Source: CAIMUS01 sp046347625 (GTDB taxonomy: Bacteria; Pseudomonadota; Gammaproteobacteria; Competibacterales; Competibacteraceae). From it: DNA of 64,000 nt. The stretch spans positions 620,001-684,000 of the forward strand of contig JAXMFU010000004.1 of NCBI GenBank assembly GCA_046347625.1. The letters are read 5' to 3'. Shown piece by piece: positions 38,929 to 48,192 of this stretch. Position numbers and translations under genes: made by a program. Each line of letters begins with the position of its first letter. Position 1 is the stretch's first letter. The notes under the pieces are model-generated. The model worked only from the letters and a program-made list of their open reading frames with translations, searched no databases and was not told the DNA's origin.

Positions 38929-39594
38929 TCAACCGGGCCGGCCCTTGGCCAACAGGATCATGATCTGATTCCGATCCTCCAGTTGCAGACAGGCTTCCAG
39001 ACCGCCGGCGTCCAGGTTGATATTGATCGCTTCTTTGGTCATCCGCAGGCCCAGCGGATCTTTACTGACCATCACCGCCGCGATGGCCTGGGCGGTCTCC
39101 AGCAACTGGTCCCTGGGTACCAACCGGCTGGCGAAGCCCAGGCTCATGGCTTCCGCCGCACTCATCCAGTTACCGGTCAGCAGAAATTCATTGGCCCGCC
39201 CACTGCCAATCAACCGGGGCAGGAAATAGCTGGAGGCCATATCGGCGCCTCCCAAGCCGATATTGATATAGGCGGTGCTGAACCGCGCGTCTTCGGCAAG
39301 GATGCGCACGTCGGCGGCCATCACCATGGAAAATCCCAAGCCGGCCGCCGCGCCATGCACACAGCAGAGAATCGGTTGGGGGACCCGCCGCATCGCCAGC
39401 AACAGCCGCGACAGGTGAACTTGGGCCTGGTACGCCGCCGTCGCCGGCATCCGGAAGATCCGGGGACCATAGCGCTGCATGTCCAGGCCGGCACAGAAGC
39501 CTTTGGCCTCGCCCTCATCCAGGATGATCACCCCTACGGTTTCGTCGTGCAGGCGCGCGTTCCAGAACTGCTGGAGTTCGGTGGCCATGTCCTC
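38929..39594 (-). pseudogene. Enoyl-CoA hydratase/isomerase, 5'-truncated
   Basis: Crotonase fold: VGVIILDEGEAKGFCAGLDM (oxyanion-hole loop), ILCCVHGAAAGLGFSMVMAADVRIL and FSTAYINIGLGGADMASSYFLPRLIG. The C-terminal helices LRMTKEAININLDAGGLEACLQLEDRNQ are complete to a stop. About 20 N-terminal residues are lost: the sequence switches at about 39595-39615 to a SNF2 helicase on the opposite strand. The longer open frame upstream of MATELQQFW is the antisense of the helicase. Confidence 0.8.
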
Positions 39595-39614
39595 CGGCTG
39601 GGACCGGAGTGCCC

Positions 39615-40909
39615 CTGGGCGCTGCGGCGGCTCAAGGAAGATCTGCGCGATTTGCGCGGTCGGCGGCTGTTTCCGGACCGGCACGCCCATACGGTCACCT
39701 TCCAACTGAACCGGGCGGAGTATGAGCTGTACAAGGCCGTAACCGCTTATATCAACGAATTCCTGCCCCAGGCCAGCGGTCGTCGCCAGGCCAGCGTGGC
39801 GCTGGCGCGGACCGTGTTGCAACGGCGGTTGGCCAGTTCCACCCGGGCGATTTACGAATCCCTGCGCCGGCGGCTGGAGCGTCAGCGGGAGTTGCTGGAG
39901 GAACTGGAAGCCTTATCACCCGCCCAGCGCGCCCGTCGGGTGGCGCAGGTGCAGGGGCGGCTGGTCGACGGCGAGCAGGACGAAGACGATCTGGACGATG
40001 CCGACCGGGACCGGCTGGCAGACACCTGTACCGCCGCGGTGGAACTGGATCAGTTACGCGCCGAGATCGCCACCCTGCAAGACCTGCTGTCCCAGGCCCG
40101 CCAGGTCAAGGAACAGGCGGCGGATTCCAAACTCGCCGCCCTGCGGGCCTGCCTGGAACGGGCGGAATTGCGGGAACTCAGCGACGGCCGGGGCCGGCTC
40201 TTGATCTTCACCGAGCACCGCGACACCCTGAATTACCTGGCGGAATGGCTCCAGCGCTGGGGTTACACCACCTGCACCATTCACGGCGGTCTGAATCCGC
40301 GGGAACGCAAGCATGCGCAGGAACGGTTCCGCACCGACCGGCAAATCTGTATCGTCACCGAAGCCGCCGGCGAGGGCATCAACCTGCAATTCTGCCGGTT
40401 GCTGATCAACTACGATCTGCCCTGGAACCCGACCCGATTGGAACAGCGCCTGGGCCGGATCCATCGCCTTGGCCAGGAACGCGATGTACATGCCTTCAAC
40501 TTCGTCGCCAGTGATTCCGAAGAAGGGCAACCCATCGTCGAAGGGCGAATTCTGGCGCGGCGGCTGCAAAAGCTGGAGCAGATGCGCGCGGTGTTGGCCG
40601 ACCGCGTGTTCGATGTTATCGGCGAAATTCTGTCGCTCACGCCGCATCGAAGTCGAAGGCCGCACCCGCGGCCAAGCGGTGCGCCTGACCACCAATGCAT
40701 GGTATAAGGCCACGCAGTTGGGTGACAGCTACTGGCTGTATGTGGTTTGGAATCCGCTGACCGAAGCGACCACCGAACCCTTGCTGATTCGCAATCCCGC
40801 CAAGCAGCTCGATCACTGCAAGCGGGAAATCATCGCGGCCCGGTATTACGATATGCCGGCGGCTGCCATCGAGCAGGCCGCGCTTACGACTTGCAAGCAT
40901 TCCGAATGA
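39615..40909 (+). pseudogene. SNF2-type helicase with DUF3883-like tail, broken
   Basis: The preserved part starts at LRRLKEDLRDLRGRRLFP, i.e. after helicase motifs I-III, so the ATPase half is gone. The C-terminal RecA domain is clear: LLIFTEHRDTLNYLAEWL, YTTCTIHGGLNPRERK (motif IV region), VTEAAGEGINLQFCRLLINYDLPWNP (motif V) and RLEQRLGRIHRLGQ (motif VI). At about 40637 the frame shifts and sequence is probably missing. The last 70 codons (RIEVEGRTRGQAVRLTTNAWYKA, YWLYVVWNPLTE) look like a DUF3883 domain. Its stop overlaps the methylase start (ATGA), showing the original operon order. Confidence 0.8.
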
Positions 40910-42057
40910 CCACCCACGATAAACGGTTGAGCGAAGATTACCTGCCCATCGAGGCCATCAGCAAAGAGGCCTCCAGGGAGAAATCGGTCCGCAAAGGCCA
41001 TATCTCGACGCTGCATCTGTGGTGGGCGCGGCGGCCGCTGGTCGCCTGTCGGGCGGCGGTGTATGGGGCGCTGGTGCCGGCGGCGCGGTTTCTGCCTCAG
41101 AACGGACCGGAGGAAAAACGCGCCAATCTGGGCCGGGCCAATGCCGCTAAATTTGTCGAGCGGCTGTGTCAATATCCCGGCGATCCCAAAGTCATTGCCG
41201 AAGCGCAGCGGCATATTCTGGCTGCCCATGCCGAGCAGCTGACCCGCGAGACCGGCCAGCCGGTGACCGTGGCCGATATCGAGGCCGGGCGCGCGCCACG
41301 TCCGACAGTGCTCGATATGTTCGCCGGCGGCGGCGCCATTCCGCTGGAAGCCCTGCGGCTGGGCTGCGAAGCTTACGCCCTGGATCTCAATCCAGTCGCG
41401 CATCTCATCGAACTGTGCACGCTCGTCTATCCCCAGAAATACGGCAAGCCCGATCCTCCCGCCAAGGGTTCCGCCAAGGACGGCACCTGGGCCGGGCTGG
41501 CGGCGGAAGTGCGTTATTGGGGGGAATGGGTGCTGCATCGGGTCAAGGCGGAAATCGGCGATTTGTATCCCCTGATCCCTGACCCAGCGCTCAAAGACAC
41601 CTCCGCCACCACGACGGAGCCACGGTTCCAGCAGGAAGGTGATACTGTGCCACCTGGCTATCTGCAACCGGTCGCCTATCTCTGGACCCGCACGGTCACC
41701 TGCAAAAACCCGGCCTGCCAAGCCGAAGTGCCGCTGGTGCGGCAAACCTGGCTGTGCAAGAAGGACAAGCGCTATGTGGCGCTCAAGCTAATCGCTCCCA
41801 AGGGCACACAGCGCGTGCGGTTCGAGGTGGTGGAGGCGATGACCGCTAAAGGGCTGGGCTTCGACCCTGACGCCGGCTCGAAGGGAGGCAATGCGACTTG
41901 TCCGTTTTGTGGGACGGTGGCGGACAACAATTATGTGAAAATTGAAGGGTGTGCTGGCCGAATAGGGCAGCATCTTATGGTAGTCGTTTGTGCACGGTCT
42001 CATGAACGGGGCAAAGCTTATTTTTCGGCTGATGTATTAGACATTATCGGAAACTAA
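40906..42057 (+). pseudogene. DUF1156 adenine-specific DNA methylase, N-terminal part
   Basis: Start ATG at 40906, overlapping the helicase stop (ATGA). A longer frame from 40747 is ignored. DUF1156 start: YLPIEAISKEASREKSVRKG followed by HISTLHLWWARRPLVACRA. SAM-binding motif VLDMFAGGGAIPLEAL (about 135-150) and YALDLNPVAHLIEL. Zinc ribbon CKNPAC...CPFCG further on. The frame ends with IIGN-stop inside the left end of an inserted inverted-repeat element (42034 on). The methylase continues after that element in the next entry. Known for the family (COG1743): paired with a DUF499 ATPase and a SNF2 helicase in putative defence clusters. Confidence 0.85.
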
Positions 42058-42234
42058 AGCGAATTAATTGGGTCGGGGCGTAACCAGCCGAGCGCTCACC
42101 TGTAGGAGCGAGCTTGCTCGCGAACCGCGCCAGCTTGGCGGCGACCGCTCCAATTCGCGAGCAAGCTCGCTCCTACGCGAGAGCAGACAACGGGTTACAA
42201 TCTATTTTTTTCTGTTTCCGATAATGTCTATTAC
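42034..42234. repeat. 201-bp inverted-repeat element carrying a REPIN
   Basis: Outer inverted repeat TAGACATTATCGGAAAC at 42038-42054 and its exact complement at 42214-42230. The match extends outward to 21 bp with one mismatch. Inside lies the GGCGTAACCAGCC block and a perfect REP pair: GTAGGAGCGAGCTTGCTCGC from 42103 and its complement ending at 42176. It interrupts the methylase gene and provides its stop codon. Confidence 0.8.
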
Positions 42235-45200
42235 CTAATTTAATACCTGATAATAATACAATCTGGAAACGTATCGAATTGCTCTGCCAAAATACAGGGC
42301 TCGCTATACCCGGCGAACTTATCATTAATGATGCTAAAAGTGCGCTCTTTTGTGTCCGCTATGGGCTAAAGACGTGGAATGATATTTTTACACCACGTCA
42401 AATGCTTTTCATGCTTACTTTTATCGATGTAGTAAAAAAAGCAGAGTTAGCGATATACAAAGCAGGTCACAGCAAAGATCAAATACATTGTCTAATTACA
42501 TGCTTAGGGATACTCTTAGATAAAATTGCGGTTTATTCATGTACACAATGTGTCTGGCATTATCAGAAAGGAGAAAGAACAGCCAAGGCTTTTGGTCGTC
42601 AAACTTTACCCATGAACTGGGATTTTGCTGAAGCGACACCTTTCAATCCAGAGAATGCCAGTCTACCCATACAGATTGATTGGCTGGTTGCAGGTTTAGA
42701 AGGAGTTCATGTTGGTGCTACTGGTGTGGTCACTCGAGGAACAGCTACTGCAATACCCCTGCCAGATAATTCTATTGATGCTATTGTTACTGATCCACCT
42801 TATTATGATAAGGTTCCATACGCTGATCTTTCGGATTTCTTCTATATTTGGTTAAAACGTGTAGTCGGTCATCTTTTTCCTGATCATTTTGCATCACCCG
42901 GAACGCCTAAGAAAACAGAGATAGTAGCCGATCCTATCAGACATGATGGCTCTTCGGAGAAAGCGCGCTTGGCTTACGAAAATAGGATGGCGCAAGCATT
43001 TCTCGAGGCATATCGTGTCCTTAAACCGAAGGGTGCAATGGCGATAGTTTATGCTCATAAAACCACATTTGGTTGGTCCACATTAGTGGATGCGTTACGC
43101 CGGGTAGGTTTTACCGTTGTTGAAGCTTGGCCGCTTGATACCGAGATGAAATCCAGGCTGCGTGGCAGGGATTCGTCAGCCCTCGCCTCCAGCATCTTCC
43201 TCGTCGCCCGCAAGCGCGATATCGAGCAGACCGGCAACTATGAAACCGAAGTCCGCCCGGAACTGGAAGCCATTGTCCGCGAGCGGGTGACGGCGCTGTG
43301 GGATCAGGGCATTTCCGGCGCCGACGACGTGCTGGAGCGGCTGGCCGGCGGCGCCGGCAGTCGCGTGCTCAAGCTGGTCACGCCCTTCGGCGGCGGCAAA
43401 TCGCACACCCTGGCAGCCTTGTTCCATGCCGCGCGGAACCGCACCGCTCTCGACATCCTCCCGGAAGGCAGCGCCTTACCGCGTCCCGGCAAGGTCCGCG
43501 TCGCCGTCTTCGACGGCCAGTTCTTCGACGCCACTCACGGCAAAGCCATTCCCAGCGAAGGTTTACAGGCGCGGACCCTGTGGGGCTGGTTCGCTTGGTC
43601 ACTGGCCGGCCGAGCGGGTTACGAACGTCTGCGGACACAGGACGAAAACCGGGTGGCGCCCGGCGGTGACGTGCTGCTGGAACTGCTGGCGGAAGGTCCC
43701 AATCTGATCCTGCTGGATGAAACCCTGAATTACCTGATCGGCGCCGGCGGGGTGAAAGTCGAACAGACCACGCTGCGCGACCAAACCCTGACCTTTCTGC
43801 AACACCTCACCGTCGCCGTCGGCAATACGGCCAATACCGCCCTGGTGTTCTCGCTGCAATCCAGCAAGCGCGAATCGCTGGAGTACGTCAACCTGTTGCA
43901 GACGGTGGATCACCTGGCGGCCCGCAAAGACCAGCGCCGCGAGCCGGTCGCCGGCAATGAGATTCTCGCCGTAATCCAGCACCGGCTGCTGGCCGGATTG
44001 CCCGATCCTGCTGCCGCCTTACCCGCCGCCAGCGCCTATCAGGATATCGTCACCCAGATGCACCGGGCCTATGCCCAGAGCGCCGCCGAACGCCAGCAGG
44101 CCGAGGAAGAAGGCATCGCCCTGTACGAGCGCATCCGCAGCGCCTATCCCTTTCATCCGGCATTGATCGACCTGATGCGTGAACGCTGGGCGGCCATTCC
44201 CGACTTTCAACGCACTCGCGGCGCCTTGCGCTTTCTTGCCGCCTGCCTGCGCGCCGCCCAGCGGGAAGGCAAAAGCCGCGCGGTGCTCGGTCCCGGCGAT
44301 GTGCCGTTACACGCGCCTGAAGTCCGGCTGGCCTTCTTCAAGGAAGTCGGCCAACAGGAAGACTTCCAGGCGGTGTTGGAACACGATCTGATCGGCGCCA
44401 ATGCCCGCGCCCGCCGCATCGACGCCCGCCGCGCCAAGGAAAATCCGGCGGACGCCGCCCGCCGTCCCGCTACCCGACTCGCCACTGCCATCCTGCTGTA
44501 CTCCTTCGGCGGACTGCGGCGCGAAGGCGGCAAGGCCGGCGAAATCCTGCCGCCAGGCATCAGTGAAGCCGAATTGCTATCGGTCTGCGTCGGCCCCGAA
44601 CTCGACAGGGTAGTGTTCCAGAAGTGTTGTTGTGACAGATCGGAGGCGTTCAGATCAATCCTCTTCTCCATACCATTAACCAGGATTTACGCAAACTGTC
44701 ATTCCCGCGTAAGCGGGAATCCAGACGCTTGCCCTCTATGGCTGCTGGATTCCGGCGTCCCAGCCGGAATGACAGTGGTGAGTTGCTTAGCTAAAGGGTA
44801 TTTTCGTAAGTCCTGTCAACAACACTTTCGGAACACTACCCTCGACAGCACCACGGCGCTGGCCTGCCTGAAGGAACTGAAAGAACAGTGCCTGTACCTG
44901 CACTACGACGGCGCCCGTTACTGCTTCAAAAAGGACCCCAACGTCACCCTGCTGATCGAGCAGGAAGCCGACATGGTGGCCCGTGATGACAGCCGGGTGC
45001 GCAACCGGATTCGGGAACTGCTGGAAGCCCGGCTGGCCGGGCAACGGCAGGCCGTCCTCTGGCCGTCGAAATCCGCCGACATTCCCGACCGTGAACCGCT
45101 GTTTCTCGTCGCCTATCTACCGTTGGAATTCGGCGGCAAACCCCGCGCCGTCCAGGAAACGACCGCCCGGGAATTGCTGGAAAAGTACGGCGACCGTCCC

Positions 45201-46205
45201 CGCCAGTACCGCAACGGCCTGGCACTGGCGATTCCCGCCACCGAGCAGAGCGAAAGCCTCCGCCGTGCCGTCCGTTACCTGCTCGCCATCGACCAGGTCA
45301 AAACCAAGGCCAAGCAACTCAATCTCACCGATGAACAGAAGGGGCAGTTACGGGAACGGGAAGCCACCGAACAGGCCGCGACCGAGGCGGCTTTTCTGAA
45401 ACTTTATGCCGAAGCCTGGTTGCCACGGGTAGCAAACGGCGGCTTGGAACTGGAGAAAATAGCGGTTGGCGGTCGCCCCTTGCAGACCACCCTGAACGAG
45501 AAAAAGCAGGCCCGGATTCACGAGCGGATCATCGAACTGCTGATCGTGGTGCAGCCGCGGGTGTTCGCTTCGTTGACGCCGACCAAAATCGTCGAACTGT
45601 TCCGGCTGGGCGAAGGCCAGGCGCCGGGGATCCGCACGCGGGAGGTGATGGATGGTTTCTACGCCTTCCTGGGATTCACCCGCCTGATGACCGGCGCCGT
45701 CATCGGCAAAGCGATGGCCCGTGGCGTGCAGGAAGGGGTTTTCGGCTATAGCAGCGGTCCCGCGCCTGAACTGGATGAGCAGGGAAAATACCAAGTCACA
45801 CCCGACAAGGTGCATCTCGGCACAGCCATTCCCATCGATGAAATCGACCTGGAAGCCGGTTTTCTGATGTTACCCAAGGCCATTCCACCGGCTGAGGAAG
45901 TGAAAGAACCGCCTATCTCTCCCGATACACGAGGTGGTAGTTCATCTGTCAGCGCCGGCGCTACTACCGTCATTGGCGCCGTTACCTCACACCCGCCCAA
46001 ACCGAGTGGGAACAGGACAGTGGAAATCAGCTTCACGGCGGATAGGAATCAACTGTTTACCGCCTGGAATGCGATAGCCAATCTGGCCGATCTGGCCGGA
46101 AAGGTCACGGTCATTGTACAGGCCGAATCCGATGAAGGGCTCGATCAGAGCAAGCTGCAAAATGGGGTATTCGAGCCATTGCGTGAAATGGATTTGATCA
46201 AATAA
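42235..46205 (+). pseudogene. Methylase C-part fused in frame to DUF499 ATPase
   Basis: One open frame (first usable start TTG at 42279). Residues to about 345 are the rest of the DUF1156 methylase: YGLKTWNDIFTPRQ, the catalytic DPPYYDKVPYADLSDFFYIWL, and LKPKGAMAIVYAHKT. At GISGADDVLERLAGGAGSRVL (about 43305-43370) it passes directly into a DUF499/COG1483 AAA-like ATPase that has lost its own N-terminus. Walker A is TPFGGGKSHT, followed by LLDETLNYL and ALVFSLQSSKRES. A miniature element adds 80 codons at 44608. The DUF499 C-terminus is complete (VEISFTADRNQLFTAWNAIANLADLAGKV). The methylase part to about 43135 is much more AT-rich than what follows. Function doubtful. Confidence 0.8.
44608..44841. 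repeat. 234-bp MITE with 6-bp target duplication, in frame
   Basis: Ends GGGTAGTGTTCC...GGAACACTACCC, with a further similar stretch (AAGTGTTGTTG on each side), flanked by TCGACA at 44602-44607 and 44842-44847. The interior holds two hairpins (TTCCCGC-GTAA-GCGGGAA at about 44702 and ATTCCGGC-GTCCCA-GCCGGAAT at about 44750-44770) that also pair with each other. Insertion of 234 + 6 = 240 bp keeps the reading frame. Excision would restore the family sequence GPELDSTTALACLKEL. Confidence 0.88.
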
Positions 46206-46242
46206 AGATTTCTGGTGATGGGTCCCTCAGATAGCATACCCC

Positions 46243-46271
46243 TTGCATTGTGCATCGGTACGGCATACATA
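46243..46271 (+). promoter_or_regulatory. Putative sigma70 promoter of the toxin-antitoxin pair
   Basis: TTGCAT (46243-46248) and TACATA (46266-46271) with a 17-bp spacer, 38 bp upstream of the antitoxin start. The region has partial dyad symmetry (GCATAC...GTGCATC...GGCATAC), as expected for autoregulation by an RHH antitoxin; this is inference. Confidence 0.4.
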
Positions 46272-46309
46272 TAGCAACCTTACCATACCACCTGACCGGA
46301 GCGCATTCC

Positions 46310-46591
46310 ATGGCTAGAACCCTCGCGACCAAGACAGCGCGTATCCACTTACGCCTTGACGCTGCCGCCAAGCAGAAGCTGGAGCGCGCTGCCGCCTACT
46401 CTCGCCAATCGGTTTCCAACTTCGTGCTGAGTCACGCGTTACAAATCGCCGAGCACGTCATTGCCACCCATGAACCTATCGTTCTCAGCGATCAGGATCG
46501 GGACGTTTTTTTCGAGGCGATCCTGAATCCACCGCAACCTAACCAAGCCTTACGCAATGCGCTGAAGTGGTATGACGCGCTCAATCCATAG
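46310..46591 (+). CDS. DUF1778 (TacA-like) antitoxin
   Basis: 93 aa from the ATG at 46310 with GGAG 9 nt upstream. An upstream extension to 46250 lacks an RBS. Ribbon-helix-helix DNA-binding start TKTARIHLRLDAAAKQKLERAAAYSRQSVSNFVLSHAL, then ADEHVI-like linker and the toxin-binding tail LSDQDRDVFFEAILNPPQPNQALRNALKWY, which is the DUF1778 signature. Neutralises the acetyltransferase toxin encoded immediately downstream and represses the operon, as known for the family. Confidence 0.93.
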   Translation: MARTLATKTARIHLRLDAAAKQKLERAAAYSRQSVSNFVLSHALQIAEHVIATHEPIVLSDQDRDVFFEAILNPPQPNQALRNALKWYDALNP

Positions 46592-47095
46592 ATGCCCCTG
46601 CGGACCCCGCCTCTCATCCAACCGCTTGGTGCCCATCACGACCGGCTGTCCTTTTCCTGTGGCGAGCCGTCGCTGGACAACTATATCCGCCGCCAAGCCA
46701 CCCAGGACATCCGCCGCCATATCACCCGGGTCTTCGTGGCGACGGCGGCTGATCCAGCCGCTATTCTGGGCTTCTACACCTTAAGCGCAGCCGCTGTCGA
46801 AGCCCGCACTTTACCTCCTGACCTGGCGCGCAAACTCCCTAAATACCCACTGCCTGCGGCCCTGATTGGACGTTTAGCGGTTGATCAACGCTACCAGGGT
46901 CAAGAGCTTGGCAAGTATTTGCTGATGGATGCGCTGACACGGACCTTGTCAGCCAGCACTGCCATTGCGGTCTATGCGGTTGTCGTGGATGCCATCAATG
47001 CACGGGCACAGTCATTCTACGAGAAATATGGCTTCCAACCATTGCCCGGCATGCCGGGGCGCTTGTTCATTCCGCTGGGGACGCTGTCGCCATAG
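46592..47095 (+). CDS. GNAT-family toxin (TacT/AtaT-like)
   Basis: 167 aa. The start codon follows the antitoxin stop directly, so the genes are translationally coupled. GNAT fold: FSCGEPSLDNYIRRQATQDIRRHITRVFVA, ILGFYTLSAAAVE, the acetyl-CoA loop LIGRLAVDQRYQGQELGKYLLMDAL (Q/R-x-x-G-x-G/A variant), VYAVVVDAINARAQSFYEKYGFQPLPG. The family acetylates aminoacyl-tRNA and stops translation. Complete. Likely a functional addiction module that helps retain the island. Confidence 0.93.
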   Translation: MPLRTPPLIQPLGAHHDRLSFSCGEPSLDNYIRRQATQDIRRHITRVFVATAADPAAILGFYTLSAAAVEARTLPPDLARKLPKYPLPAALIGRLAVDQRYQGQELGKYLLMDALTRTLSASTAIAVYAVVVDAINARAQSFYEKYGFQPLPGMPGRLFIPLGTLSP

Positions 47096-47157
47096 AATGA
47101 TCGCTTGGCAGATTCGCTTTGTGCACTATGACCCGATAGTCCCAACAATCGACTCAT

Positions 47158-47330
47158 GCTACTCATGCTACGCGTTCTGCTCAATACTATCGAGGTCAGA
47201 CTCAATCCGATCAATCTCGGCTCTGGTATTAATGATCAGGTGTTGCAAACGCAATTTTTCCTCGACTCGAGTTTCGAGTACCAATTGCTTCTCCAAAGCA
47301 GCCAGCTTTTGGCTCAGTAAATCCCACTGT
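47158..47330 (-). pseudogene. Coiled-coil remnant of an effector-associated protein
   Basis: Minus strand reads QWDLLSQKLAALEKQLVLET, RVEEKLRLQHLIINTRAEID, RIESDLDSIEQNA and stops. This amphipathic helix with a LEKQ..LET...K.RL pattern resembles the linker found in STAND-type and caspase-type proteins with effector-associated domains. Neither a start nor a domain remains. Low certainty. Confidence 0.35.
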
Positions 47331-47333
47331 TAA

Positions 47334-48188
47334 AGTGCGGATAACAGCCGTTCATTACAGGAAGCTATCGACACTTTTCCCGATATCAACAGACTTCGTC
47401 ACCGACCCATCGTATATAACGAAGAAGTTGGCGAACGAATTGTCCAACTGTTCGAGTCGATGCGACTGATACCAACATTCTTCTTCGTAAACCCCTGGGG
47501 ATATAAAGGCTTGTCGTTGCGATTGATAAACTCGGTACTCAAGAATTGGGGATGCGATGCGCTGTTTTTCTTCAATTACAATCGAATCAGCATGGGATTA
47601 CCGAATGAATTCGTTGAGGAGCACATGAATGCACTGTTTGAAAAGGACCGGGCAGAGCGGTTGCGCAATGAGTTAAGAGATTTGCCACCTGCCGAGAGGG
47701 AATTAGCGATTGTCGAGGCCATCAGTGAAGCCTTAAAGGAAATGGGTGGACGTTATGTATTACCCTTTCGTTTCAGAACCGACAGTGGTGCTCGTACCAG
47801 CCATCACTTGATTTTTGTCAGCAAGCATGTCCGCGGTTATGGAATCATGAAAGATATCATGGCCAGAGAGAGTACCAGCACCGAGCAGGGTGTTCCCTCG
47901 TTTGAGTATAACCCGGCACGCCAGCGCCAGGGGCTGCTCTTTGAGCTAAGTCGGCCATTGGATGAGCTGTGCGACCTACTATTGCAAGCGTTTGCCGGCC
48001 GGAAACTCACCATGCAGCAGATCTACGAGCAGCACCATGTCGATAGACCGTTTATCAAAAAGAACGACAAAGATGCCCTGTTAAAATTGGAGCAGGAAGG
48101 CAGACTTACCGCAGTACCGACAGCGGCGCAACGGCACAAGAATACCTTTGCAGATAACGTTAGCGTGACATTTCCACCAAAGAGGTAG
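47334..48188 (+). pseudogene. tcmP: Three-Cys-motif partner protein TcmP, N-terminus missing
   Basis: The family pattern is already readable upstream of the first Met at 47460: LQEAIDTFPDINRLRHRPIVYNEEVGERIVQLFES, then LIPTFFFVNPWGYKGLSLRLINSVLKNWGCDALFFFNYNRISMGL, VEEHMNALFEKDRAERLR, GARTSHHLIFVSKHVRGYGIMKDIM, and the C-terminal winged-helix-like part. The usual first 100-130 residues (IDLFAGPG motif) are absent, and a stop lies at 47331. The usual Asp in F(I/V)DPWGYKG is Asn here. Ends 4 nt before its partner gene, so it was an operon. Confidence 0.8.
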
Positions 48189-48192
48189 CTCT

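Noticed and set aside
38809..39600. N-terminal 260 residues of the 632-aa plus-strand frame ending in SNF2 motifs
   Set aside because: Antisense of the enoyl-CoA hydratase gene with no family pattern; helicase similarity starts only at about 39615.
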